Below, piece after piece: positions 30,585 to 39,376 of a stretch of DNA of 64,000 nucleotides. Position 1 is the first letter of the stretch. Each line of letters starts with the position of its first letter. The position numbers and the translations under genes were made by a program. Source of the stretch: Spirochaetaceae bacterium (GTDB lineage Bacteria; Spirochaetota; Spirochaetia; DSM-27196; PWMO01); contig RECP01000091.1 of NCBI GenBank assembly GCA_007693945.1, positions 62,001 through 126,000 on the forward strand, given 5' to 3'. Below the pieces are notes generated by a model that made no database searches, was not told the origin of the DNA, and worked only from the letters and a program-made list of their open reading frames with translations.

Positions 30585-31500
30585 CGGCCAGCTCTTCGAT
30601 CGGGGCCAGGTGACGCGCCAGATAGCCGCCGAGCACTTCAGGTTCCATCAGCGGGCCAAGTATGCCGGCCAACTCGGCACGCAGAGACTCGCAGTCGGGA
30701 GTCAGCCGACTCAGTTCCCCCTGCAGCGAGCCATCGGCCACAAACTCGGCACGGTTGCCCGCATGGCGCGCCGCCGCGTGCAGCGCGGCGGCCGCAGCGC
30801 GCAGGGTGGCCCACGCCTGTTCAACAAAGCGATCCAGCCGCGCGACCGCTTCGGCAGCCGGCATCACCGCACGTCCCAGCGCGCTGTCACTCTTCAGTTC
30901 GGGGCTCAGCGCTCGAGCGATCGTGCACTCGATCGGCTCGGCAATGGCCTGCAGCGCCGGCTGCAGCCGGATCCCGATTCCCCGGGACCGCAACACTGCC
31001 TCCAGCGGCGCCAGGTAGTGTTGCCGGTACGCGCGTTCGAGTTCATCATCCTGCGGCGTCGTGACCCCGCCCAGCTCAATCCGCGGCACACCGCCGAGCA
31101 CCTCCAGCAAATCGTCGATCACGCGCTCTGCCATGCGCAGCGCTGCGGCCGCGTAAGCCTCCAACTGAGCCCGATCGTCGGCAATGCGCGCCAGATGCGC
31201 AAAGCCGGCAACCCGGTTCAGCGCAAGCGGCAACCCGTGGCGCGTCAGTCGCGGAATCAGCTGAACGGCGGCTCGTTCTGCAACCGCGCAGATACCCATG
31301 ATCTCCTGCTCATTGAACGCGCCCGGCCCAAGCATGCGGCAATCGATACTCCACGGAAAACTCTCCTCCCAGTCGACCACAACCTCGGTCACGCCCTGCT
31401 CGGCCAGCAGCGGCAACAGACGGCACAGGCGGTCGACTCCCGGCGGAACGGTGCGAAAGCTGAGGTGCAGCGTGTGTAAGCGTTCCGATGCGTGTTCCAT
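30550..31500 (-). CDS. TIM-barrel protein, GH20-like (low-confidence family call)
   Basis: EVVVDWEESFPWSIDCRMLGPGAFNEQEIMGICAVAERAAVQLIPRL resembles the start of family-20-like glycosidase barrels. ATG 31500 preferred. Confidence 0.45.
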   Translation of the reverse strand: MEHASERLHTLHLSFRTVPPGVDRLCRLLPLLAEQGVTEVVVDWEESFPWSIDCRMLGPGAFNEQEIMGICAVAERAAVQLIPRLTRHGLPLALNRVAGFAHLARIADDRAQLEAYAAAALRMAERVIDDLLEVLGGVPRIELGGVTTPQDDELERAYRQHYLAPLEAVLRSRGIGIRLQPALQAIAEPIECTIARALSPELKSDSALGRAVMPAAEAVARLDRFVEQAWATLRAAAAALHAAARHAGNRAEFVADGSLQGELSRLTPDCESLRAELAGILGPLMEPEVLGGYLARHLAPIEELAATTAVRVRALR

Positions 31501-31600
31501 ACCGCTGCAACTGTAACCGGCGGTGGCGGAGCGTGCAAGGGTGCGCGCGGGGCCACTCGCGTGCTTGCGCTCCCCGCGCTCTCGGGCTATCATTTACCCG

Positions 31601-32935
31601 ATGCGCACCGTCAACAGATCATTTGCGGAACTGGGACTGGCTATTACCGATATCTGGCTGCCGGCCGATGGGATTGACCTGCAGCGCTGGGCGGTGATCG
31701 CGTGTGACCAACACACCTCCGACCCCGGCTACTGGCATGCGGTGGAGGAGTTTGTGGCGGGCGCTCCGTCGACGCTGTCGCTGATCTTTCCCGAAGTCTA
31801 TCTCAACGCCGCCGACGCGGAACAGCGAATGCAGGCGGCCACCCGTGCAATGGTTGGCTACGTCGAGCAGGGAGTGCTGCGGAACTGCGGCGCGATGGCG
31901 GTCCTTGTAGATCGTCGCACACCGCAGGTTGCACACCGCACCGGTCTGGTTGTCGCCATCGATCTGGAACGCTACGACTACCGCCCCGACTCCACTTCAC
32001 TGATTCGCGCCAGTGAAGAGACTATTCTTGAACGGCTTCCGCCGCGCGTGGAGATCCGTCGCCAGGCGACATTCGAGCTGCCGCACGTTCTGGTGCTGAT
32101 CGACGATCCCGAGGGGACCGTGATAGAGCCGCTGCGCCGCCAGCGACGTTCATTCGAGCTGCTCTATGATACCGAGCTGATGTTCGGCGGCGGGTCCGTG
32201 CGCGGTTACGCGGTACGGGACGGCGCCCGCCTGCAGCGTGTTGCCGACGCGTTACGTACGTTGATCGAGCCGGCACGGCTGCGGGAGCGCTACGGGCGCG
32301 ATGATGCCATGCTGTTTGCGGTCGGAGACGGTAATCATTCTCTGGCAACCGCCAGGAAGGTGTGGGAGGACAAAAAGGCCAATACCAACCCGACCGCGGA
32401 CGACCCGGCGCGCTACGCACTGGTCGAGATCGTCAATATGCACGATCCCGGCCTGCACGTCGAACCGATTCACCGCGTCGTGGAGGGCATCAGAGCCGAC
32501 GTGCTGGCCAATGCATTGCGTTCGGCGGTCGCATCGAGCGCAAACCCGCACCGCATGCAGCCCGAAGCGGCCGTCGCCCGCGTTTTGCATGCAGATGCCG
32601 CGGGGCGCAGCTTTGCGTTGCTGGCCGCAGACTACGCACTCTGCTTCACGTGTCCCGAGCCGGCCGGTGTGGCTCCGGCGGTGGTCGTGCAGCAGACGCT
32701 CGAGAGCCTCGAGCAGACTCACGGCGACGCCCTTCAGATAGACTACATTCACGGCACTGACACGATCGTCGAGCTCAGCCGACGTGAGGGGTCTCTCGGC
32801 ATAGTGGTTCCGCCGATAGATGCGGCCTCATTGTTCCACTACGTGGCCAACAACGGTCCGCTGCCGCGCAAGATCTTCTCGCTGGGTGAAGCCGAAGAGA
32901 AGCGGTACTATTTTGAATCACGGCGCATTGTCTGA
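31601..32935 (+). CDS. DUF1015-family protein
   Basis: AVIACDQHTSDPGYW..., FAVGDGNHSLATARKVWE, IHGTDTIVELSRREGSLGIVVPPIDAASLFHYVANNGPLPRKIFSLGEAEEKRYYFESRRI. Confidence 0.88.
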   Translation: MRTVNRSFAELGLAITDIWLPADGIDLQRWAVIACDQHTSDPGYWHAVEEFVAGAPSTLSLIFPEVYLNAADAEQRMQAATRAMVGYVEQGVLRNCGAMAVLVDRRTPQVAHRTGLVVAIDLERYDYRPDSTSLIRASEETILERLPPRVEIRRQATFELPHVLVLIDDPEGTVIEPLRRQRRSFELLYDTELMFGGGSVRGYAVRDGARLQRVADALRTLIEPARLRERYGRDDAMLFAVGDGNHSLATARKVWEDKKANTNPTADDPARYALVEIVNMHDPGLHVEPIHRVVEGIRADVLANALRSAVASSANPHRMQPEAAVARVLHADAAGRSFALLAADYALCFTCPEPAGVAPAVVVQQTLESLEQTHGDALQIDYIHGTDTIVELSRREGSLGIVVPPIDAASLFHYVANNGPLPRKIFSLGEAEEKRYYFESRRIV

Positions 32936-33336
32936 AGAGCAAAGAACGCCAGCAACGCCGCGCTGAGCGCCAGCGCTCGCAAGAGGCTGCGGTCCGCGGA
33001 CCATCGCGCGGGCGGCGGGAGCTTCTCGCCGGGTGTCTCGGAATCCGCCCGGGGCACGCTGTGTCCGGGTATGCGAATCAACCCTTCGGAGCGGCCGACG
33101 TACCCCATACGCCGCGCTTCGATGCGGATCTCTTCCGGGTCTGACTGCAGTCGTTCCGCTGCCGCCGCCAGATCACGCTGCCGTTCGTTGAGTTGCCCGA
33201 TGTGGTACGACAGTTCATCGCGGTAGTCCGACAGCCTGGCGTAGGCAATCATCCCTCGTTCACCAAACACGAGCGTCAGGAGCAGGTAGGTCCAGACGGC
33301 GATTGCCGCCGATAGTCCGAGATTCTTGACCGCCAC
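32908..33336 (-). CDS. FtsB/DivIC-like septum formation initiator family protein
   Basis: N-terminal TM, coiled coil (LSDYRDELSYHIGQLNERQRDL), DPEEIRIEARRMGYVGRSEGLIRI. Confidence 0.75.
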   Translation of the reverse strand: MAVKNLGLSAAIAVWTYLLLTLVFGERGMIAYARLSDYRDELSYHIGQLNERQRDLAAAAERLQSDPEEIRIEARRMGYVGRSEGLIRIPGHSVPRADSETPGEKLPPPARWSADRSLLRALALSAALLAFFALQTMRRDSK

Positions 33337-33354
33337 ACTTCTGAGTTACGGAAC

Positions 33355-33371
33355 AAAGCCGGGCCGGCTTT
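33355..33371. repeat. Perfect palindrome AAAGCCGG-G-CCGGCTTT between divergent genes
   Basis: 17-nt exact inverted repeat with a single central base, just upstream of the 33376 -35 box. Confidence 0.8.
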
Positions 33372-33375
33372 AATG

Positions 33376-33405
33376 TTGACAATCGAAATTGGGGTGCAGT
33401 AGAGT
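33376..33405 (+). promoter_or_regulatory. sigma70-like promoter for the acidic-protein/Maf operon
   Basis: TTGACA (33376-33381), 18-nt spacer, TAGAGT (33400-33405). Confidence 0.45.
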
Positions 33406-33482
33406 GAGAAACGTGTCAATGCGACCTTGTTGCCTGCCGATAAGACTAATGATGAACCCCATGTTCCCGGGAGATAACTGAA

Positions 33483-35060
33483 ATGGAGCTTGAGCAGTAC
33501 GGAGTCTGGGTCAAGGCCGGGCCTGAGGACGTAGCGGACGAGAGTGAGGAGATGTTCGCACTGTCGGACGTCGGGGATGATATCGATCAGGACGCCTTCG
33601 CCGAGCCGAGCGACCTCACCTCCGAAGAGGAAGACCTGCTTGCCAAGCTTGAAGACGAGGAACCCTCCGATGACCTGTCACTCGATGATTTCTCGCTTGA
33701 CGACCTCGAGCTCGAAGATATGTCGATCCCGGGTGACGAACCGGCCCCGGTTGATGATCTGAGCGAAGAGTTTGATCTCGGCGACGCGCCCGAGGAGTTG
33801 CCGGAGCTTGACATCGCCGTCGGCAGCGGAGACGATGCCGACGACCTGGACGACATTGATGCAAGCGCCCCGGGAATCAGCAGCATAGAGAGCGAACTGG
33901 CATCGATCAAGGCCGAGCTCAACGCCTTACGCAGGGAACTGACCGAGCTGCGCGGCAGCGGTGCGGCAGCGACGCCCCTGCCTTCCGCAGCGCAGGGATC
34001 GAGCTCAGAAGAGCCGCAAGTGACCGCCGGGTTTTTTGAAGAAGACGAAGACGAGACGATCGCACTGACCGACGATGAACTCGACAACATTCTCAATACC
34101 GCTGAGTTCACTGAGGAGTTGGGCCAACCAAGCGAGGTTGACGAGGTCGAGATACCGGAAGAGCTCGATGAGGGGGATGCTTCATCGGTTGCGGCCCGGA
34201 TTACGCTCGAAGAACTCGATGATCAGGAAATGATCGATCTCTCGGATGGCGATGATAACGGCGAGCTCGAGACCGAGGATCCAACGCTGCACCACAGCGA
34301 CATTCTGGCACTGTCGAGCCGTGATGAGGAAATCACTCTCGAGGATGAAGAAGCCACGCCCGCTGACAGCGGCGAGCTCACAGACAATGTGTTCGCAGCA
34401 ACCGACGGCGACGTAGACGCGCTGGCCGAAATGGACATCGATTCCGAGCTCGCGGGCATCGAAGAGCTGCACGACGATGAGGAGTACGAGCAACCGGCAG
34501 TTGACGGCGCGACGGACAGCCGCACCGCTGCCGACGAGCTGGCCTCGCTGGCGGATGAAATCGATTCTCTGGGAGTCGACGTTGTGGCAGCCGCAGATGA
34601 TGAGAACGGCGATGATACCACGCTGGAACTCGAACCCGAAGACACGCCCGGATCCGAGTTGGAGCTGGAAGAGCTGGATGAAGACCTCGAAGAGCAGGAA
34701 CCTGAAGAGCTCGATCTGGATCTGGATGACATCGATGAGGACGACGCGCACTTCGACCTCAGCGATGAGGCCGAACTGAAGCCGTCGTATCACGACGAGT
34801 CTCACGGCCGCGTCGATGACCTGGACCTCGAAATCGACCTCGACGGCGAGCCCCAACAACCACCGTCGACCGGCTCGCCGACTTCACACGCTCTTCCCGG
34901 GGATCTGCGCGAGGAAATCCGTTCCGTGTTGCAGTACATGGACCAGCTGCTCGAGTCGCTGCCGGAAGAGAAGATCGAAGAGTTCGCACGTTCGGAGCAC
35001 TTTGAGGTTTACAAGCGCCTGTTTGAGGAACTCGGGCTGGACTCGCCGGACGCGGATTGA
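33483..35060 (+). CDS. Large, extremely acidic (Asp/Glu-dominated) low-complexity protein
   Basis: 525 aa, e.g. DDLSLDDFSLDDLELEDMSIPGDEPAPVDDLSEEFDLGD. Basic/hydrophobic C-terminal segment LREEIRSVLQYMDQLLESLPEEKIEEFARSEHFEVYKRLFEELGL. Confidence 0.8.
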   Translation: MELEQYGVWVKAGPEDVADESEEMFALSDVGDDIDQDAFAEPSDLTSEEEDLLAKLEDEEPSDDLSLDDFSLDDLELEDMSIPGDEPAPVDDLSEEFDLGDAPEELPELDIAVGSGDDADDLDDIDASAPGISSIESELASIKAELNALRRELTELRGSGAAATPLPSAAQGSSSEEPQVTAGFFEEDEDETIALTDDELDNILNTAEFTEELGQPSEVDEVEIPEELDEGDASSVAARITLEELDDQEMIDLSDGDDNGELETEDPTLHHSDILALSSRDEEITLEDEEATPADSGELTDNVFAATDGDVDALAEMDIDSELAGIEELHDDEEYEQPAVDGATDSRTAADELASLADEIDSLGVDVVAAADDENGDDTTLELEPEDTPGSELELEELDEDLEEQEPEELDLDLDDIDEDDAHFDLSDEAELKPSYHDESHGRVDDLDLEIDLDGEPQQPPSTGSPTSHALPGDLREEIRSVLQYMDQLLESLPEEKIEEFARSEHFEVYKRLFEELGLDSPDAD

Positions 35061-36133
35061 GCCATGAAACCGCACGGACTGCTGCGCAGGGCAAATCGCG
35101 TTCATGGTCTCGGCGATCCGACCGCGGTAACGGCACCGTCGCAGGCCGACGGCTCGCCACAAAAAAAAAAGCCCTCACCGAGTTACTGCGTGAGGCGCCG
35201 GCAATTGACGAGCCGATAGAGAATCTCGATCCTGAAGCTGCAATTGCCAACCTGCTGACAACGTTCCAGACAATCGGCACAGGCATCGATGCGCCGGTAC
35301 GCATGTTCTCACTGCTCTGCGACGCGCTGCGAATCGAAAAGGGCGCCTTGCTGCTGCCTGACTTCGACGGGGTTCACTTCGCACCGTGGGCCCTGCGTGG
35401 ACTCGACAACACCTCCGAGCGTCGCATGCAGATCCCGGCGGCGATGCTCCGCGGTTTGTGCGACACCAAAGTAGTTGAGATTGTTGAGACCGGCCGGCTG
35501 CAGCCGTGGCTGCCGTTCCTCTCGTTCAGGGAAGCTTCCATGGTCCGGCGCCTGGCCCTGCTTCCATTCTGCGTCGACAATACGATAGTTGCCGTGATTG
35601 TGATCGTCGCCAGCCCCTATTTGTCGCTGGAGAGCATCGCAATCCGGCTGATAGTCGCCGCGGTTCGCGAGCAGATGCTGAGCCTCATCCTTCACAACCA
35701 GGAAGTGAGGTTCCGCGCCCGCTTCCGGCACGTACTCGGTGACCGAAGTGAAATTGTGCAGCAGATCGGAACTGAACTCGCGCGATCCGAAGGCAAGGTG
35801 GTTATTCTGGCGGTAATCGATATCGACCCGTTGCTCAACGCTATCTGCGGGTCCAGCCCCGACACGGACCGCTTCCGGCTGCAGCAGGATGTACTGCGTA
35901 TAATCGGTTCAATGCTCGAGGACACCGCGACCGCCGGTGCGCTGTCATCCGGGCGGATCATAATCATCCTGCAGCCCGGTCAGCCGGTTGGACCGGAACT
36001 GCTTGTTCATCAGCTGGAGGTCGGACTGCGCGATCTGTTTCACGAGCTGTCGCAGTCGGTCAGCCTCAGCCCCCGCTACCGTTCCGTGACTCGCGACGTG
36101 AATTCAATCAACGACCTGCTCGACGGGATCTGA
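35057..36133 (+). CDS. Conserved protein with GAF-like N-terminal and degenerate GGDEF-like C-terminal regions; true N-terminus uncertain (A10 tract)
   Basis: Main frame ...KKKALTELLREAPAIDEPIENLDPEAAIANLLTTFQTIGTG.... TTG 35057 overlaps the upstream stop. An alternative ATG 35064 lies in another frame. Confidence 0.65.
   Translation: MSHETARTAAQGKSRSWSRRSDRGNGTVAGRRLATKKKALTELLREAPAIDEPIENLDPEAAIANLLTTFQTIGTGIDAPVRMFSLLCDALRIEKGALLLPDFDGVHFAPWALRGLDNTSERRMQIPAAMLRGLCDTKVVEIVETGRLQPWLPFLSFREASMVRRLALLPFCVDNTIVAVIVIVASPYLSLESIAIRLIVAAVREQMLSLILHNQEVRFRARFRHVLGDRSEIVQQIGTELARSEGKVVILAVIDIDPLLNAICGSSPDTDRFRLQQDVLRIIGSMLEDTATAGALSSGRIIIILQPGQPVGPELLVHQLEVGLRDLFHELSQSVSLSPRYRSVTRDVNSINDLLDGI
35161..35170 (+). 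repeat. A10 homopolymer inside the 5' coding region
   Basis: 'ccac aaaaaaaaaa gccctc' read directly from sequence. Confidence 0.95.
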
Positions 36134-36154
36134 ACGCGGAAGGCAGGTGCCGGG

Positions 36155-37729
36155 ATGGTTGATCTGATACGAGCGCGCAACGGACAACTGTCCGCGGCGG
36201 CCAACGGACGCACGCTCTACTCGCGTTACGATCCGGCCGCCGAAGCTGCCCGTTTTGTGACGCGCGAACTGTCGGCGCAGTCAACCGAGCCCCCGGTTGT
36301 GCTCATCGTCGGCGCGGGGCTGGGATATCTCTCGGCAGCCGTCCGCGCCGCCCTGCCACGCAGCCGGTCCATCGCGATCCACCTTGACACGACACTCTAC
36401 GCCAACCGGCTGGCAAACGCCGACCATCAGTGGTGCGGGGAGGATGTTCGGACCGACTTCGCACGGTTTCTCGAGACACATCTGAGTGACGAAGATATCG
36501 ACGGTCTGTTCGTGCTGCAGTGGGAGCCGTGCGTCCGGGTGTTCAGCGACAAAGCGCAAGCGATCCTCGGCACAGTACGTGATTTCCTCGATCGGCGCTC
36601 GGCAACGCTGGCTACCGAGCGCCACTTCGGCGCCCGCTGGGTCGCCAACAGCGTCAGAAACGCAATTGAAGCGCGGCCGCTGCGGCAACTGAAAGGCGGC
36701 AGGATCCCGGTTATTGTGGCCGCGGCCGGGCCCTCGCTTTGCGACTCACTGGCGACAATTGCGGGCCGAGGAGCAGGTGTCGCGCTCTGGGCGCTTTCGT
36801 CGGCAGTGCCAATTCTGCTGCAGGCGGGTTGTCCGCCGGACCTCGTGATTGCGACCGACGCCGGTTACTTTGCCGCCGAACACCTCAGAGCGCTGGCCAC
36901 GCATCCGCATATCCCGATTGCGGCACCGTTATCGGCGCGCACCGCTTTGTTGCTGCGCCGCAACCAAACGCTTGTCATCAACCAGGGCAGCTGGTACGAG
37001 CGCGATCTGCTCCAGCGTATCGGGCTGCCGTCGGTGCAATTGCCGCCGCACGGAACGGTGGCCGGAACGGCCTGGTACCTGGCGGCAGCACTCGGAGCCG
37101 GAGAAGTGATCTTCGCCGGACTTGACCTCTGTTTGCGCGATATCCACTCGCATCCGCGCGGCCACGCCTTTGAGCCGCTCTTGCGTGGCAACGCGCGCCG
37201 ACTGCGCCCCTACCACCATATTCTGTTCGAGCGCAATTTTGTCCCCAGCCGGCCGGTGCACCCGACCGCCACCGTCAGGATTTCACGTCCGCTGAGCACC
37301 TATGCCGCCTGGTTTCGTAGCGCTGCCGCCTCTGGGCCGGTCAAAGCCGCGCGCCTGCGCCCTTCCGAGGTAGATCTCGGGCTGCCGGAGTGCCACCGTC
37401 TGCCGCGCCGCGTCACGGCAGCCGTCGTACGTCCAGCCGCCGGAAGCCCTGCGCCCATCGAGCGCCGGATGGCGGTATCGCGGTGCGTTGATCAATGGCG
37501 CCGCCAGGCCGAGGCTTTGGCCGACGCGCTCGCGGTAGCGCCCGGCAAACGTGACCGGGCACAGACCCGTGCAGCGGAGATTGCCCGCAGCGTCGACACC
37601 GCGGGCTACCTGCGTGCCTTGCGGGAGCGGCGCAGCGGCGGGTGCCGGGGAGATGCCGGCGAGCAGCTCGAGCAGCAGCTGGCACGTTTCTTCGACCGGC
37701 TGCAGCTGGCCGTGGAGCGCGCGCCGTGA
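36155..37729 (+). CDS. Maf/DUF115 family motility accessory protein (MptE-like), copy 1
   Basis: VVLIVGAGLGYLSAAV, IPVIVAAAGPSLCDSLATI, DLVIATDAGYFAAEHL, GTVAGTAWYLAAALGAGEVIFAGLDLCLRD. Confidence 0.85.
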   Translation: MVDLIRARNGQLSAAANGRTLYSRYDPAAEAARFVTRELSAQSTEPPVVLIVGAGLGYLSAAVRAALPRSRSIAIHLDTTLYANRLANADHQWCGEDVRTDFARFLETHLSDEDIDGLFVLQWEPCVRVFSDKAQAILGTVRDFLDRRSATLATERHFGARWVANSVRNAIEARPLRQLKGGRIPVIVAAAGPSLCDSLATIAGRGAGVALWALSSAVPILLQAGCPPDLVIATDAGYFAAEHLRALATHPHIPIAAPLSARTALLLRRNQTLVINQGSWYERDLLQRIGLPSVQLPPHGTVAGTAWYLAAALGAGEVIFAGLDLCLRDIHSHPRGHAFEPLLRGNARRLRPYHHILFERNFVPSRPVHPTATVRISRPLSTYAAWFRSAAASGPVKAARLRPSEVDLGLPECHRLPRRVTAAVVRPAAGSPAPIERRMAVSRCVDQWRRQAEALADALAVAPGKRDRAQTRAAEIARSVDTAGYLRALRERRSGGCRGDAGEQLEQQLARFFDRLQLAVERAP

Positions 37730-39375
37730 CCGCCCTGCAGCGCAATCTCGAAGCGCTGGCACCGCACCACGGCGAACTGGCGCGGCAGTTGGCACATGTC
37801 GCGCCGGGACGCCGCCTGAGAGTCAGCCTCAGCCGCAGCGGCGCGCCAACCGCAACGCTGCTCGACAAGCGAGAGATTGCCCTGCATTCGCGCTTCGATC
37901 CGCACAAAGAAGCAGCCGGGCTGGTAGCCGCAAGCCACGCAACCGGTTTCTGCCTGGTACTCGGGCTCGGTCTCGGGTACCATGTCCTCGAGCTTCTGGC
38001 CGTCGACAGCGTGCAGGCCGTACTGGTGGTCGAGTATGATCTTGCGCTGCTGCGTTCGGTGCTCGAACAGCGCGACCTCAGCCGGATCTGGCACGACAGC
38101 CGAGTGAGCCTGGCCGTCGATCAGCCGCCGCACGCCGTCGCGGCTGCCGTTGCGCGTTCCTACGTTCCGATGCTCCACGGCAACCTTACCACGGTGCCGC
38201 TGCGCGGGCGGGTGGACGGTGATCGGCAGCGCTTTGCGGATGCCGGTAGTGCCGTCTCGCAAGCCGTCGAGGCGGTCGGCGCCGACCTGAGTGTACAGCG
38301 GGTATTTGGGCGCCAGTGGATGCGCAATATCATTATCAACGCCGCCGAAGCGGCGCCGCAGCCGCAGACTCTGCCAACCTGCAGCCGCGCAATTGTGACC
38401 GCCGCCGGACCGTCACTGGAGCATGATATCGAAGCAATCGGGCAACGCGGCGCAGATCAGCTGCTGATAGCGACTGACACGTCTTTGCCGCGGCTGCTGG
38501 CGGCCGGTATCAGGCCGGATGTCGTGGTTGCCATCGACTGTCAGCTGGTGTCCTACCTGCACGTTCTGGGCGCATCCGGCCAGAGGCTCATCCTGGTCGC
38601 GGATGCGGGCGTCAACCCCGCCCTGCCGCTGTGCTTCGGCACTACACACTACGTCGGCGGCAGTCATCCCCTGCTGGTCTATCTGCGTGCTCGCGGATTG
38701 CCGGTCTCCTTTCTCGATACCTCGGACGGCAGCGTCACCCATACCGCGGTGCACCTCGCCGCCCGACTCGGCGCGACCCACGTTGAGGTATACGGCGCCG
38801 ACTTCTGCTATCCGCACGGCAGCGCCTATGCGCGCGGCAGCTATATACACAGCCACCTGCTCGGTAAAGCCACGCGCCGCTCTCCGTACGCCTCCAGCCT
38901 CTACCAGTTTGTGATGGAACGTCCCGAACTCCACCTCGAACGCATCGACGGCCGCCGGGCTTACGTAACCACGGTCATGCGCAACTACCGCAGAAGCTTC
39001 GATACGCTTGCCGAGCGGGTCGACGCAACAATTGTGCGTACGGTCAACGGCAAGCGCATCGCGTCCCGACGGTGCGCCGGGCACGCCCGTACGACGCGCA
39101 CATCGATACCGCAAGCGCACGGTCGTCAGCAGCCTGCCGCACGGTCCGCGTCCGACCCGTTGGGTGCCTATCACGGCGCGCTTACGGAACTGCCGCCGCC
39201 GCGCGATCCGTTGTGGCGTTATGCGGATGAGATTTCGCCCGACCAACTCAGCCTGTGGTCAACCCTGCTGCCGCTGGCGGCGTTCTATTCTGATCAGCAA
39301 CTGCGTGCCGGTAGCGCGGCGCTGCTGGACCACACCCTCTCGCGCGCGCTGGCACTGCTCGAGCGGTTGTTGTGA
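37726..39375 (+). CDS. Maf/DUF115 family motility accessory protein (MptE-like), copy 2
   Basis: GTG 37726 overlaps copy 1 stop. CLVLGLGLGYHVLEL, AIVTAAGPSLEHDIEAI, DVVVAIDCQLVSYLHVL, VHLAARLGATHVEVYGADFCY. Confidence 0.85.
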   Translation: MTALQRNLEALAPHHGELARQLAHVAPGRRLRVSLSRSGAPTATLLDKREIALHSRFDPHKEAAGLVAASHATGFCLVLGLGLGYHVLELLAVDSVQAVLVVEYDLALLRSVLEQRDLSRIWHDSRVSLAVDQPPHAVAAAVARSYVPMLHGNLTTVPLRGRVDGDRQRFADAGSAVSQAVEAVGADLSVQRVFGRQWMRNIIINAAEAAPQPQTLPTCSRAIVTAAGPSLEHDIEAIGQRGADQLLIATDTSLPRLLAAGIRPDVVVAIDCQLVSYLHVLGASGQRLILVADAGVNPALPLCFGTTHYVGGSHPLLVYLRARGLPVSFLDTSDGSVTHTAVHLAARLGATHVEVYGADFCYPHGSAYARGSYIHSHLLGKATRRSPYASSLYQFVMERPELHLERIDGRRAYVTTVMRNYRRSFDTLAERVDATIVRTVNGKRIASRRCAGHARTTRTSIPQAHGRQQPAARSASDPLGAYHGALTELPPPRDPLWRYADEISPDQLSLWSTLLPLAAFYSDQQLRAGSAALLDHTLSRALALLERLL

Positions 39376-39376
39376 C

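Noticed and set aside
33587-34859. Ser-rich minus-strand ORFs (174, 169, 225 aa)
   Set aside because: Antisense of the Asp/Glu repeats (GAN/GAY read as serine-rich); artefact of low complexity.
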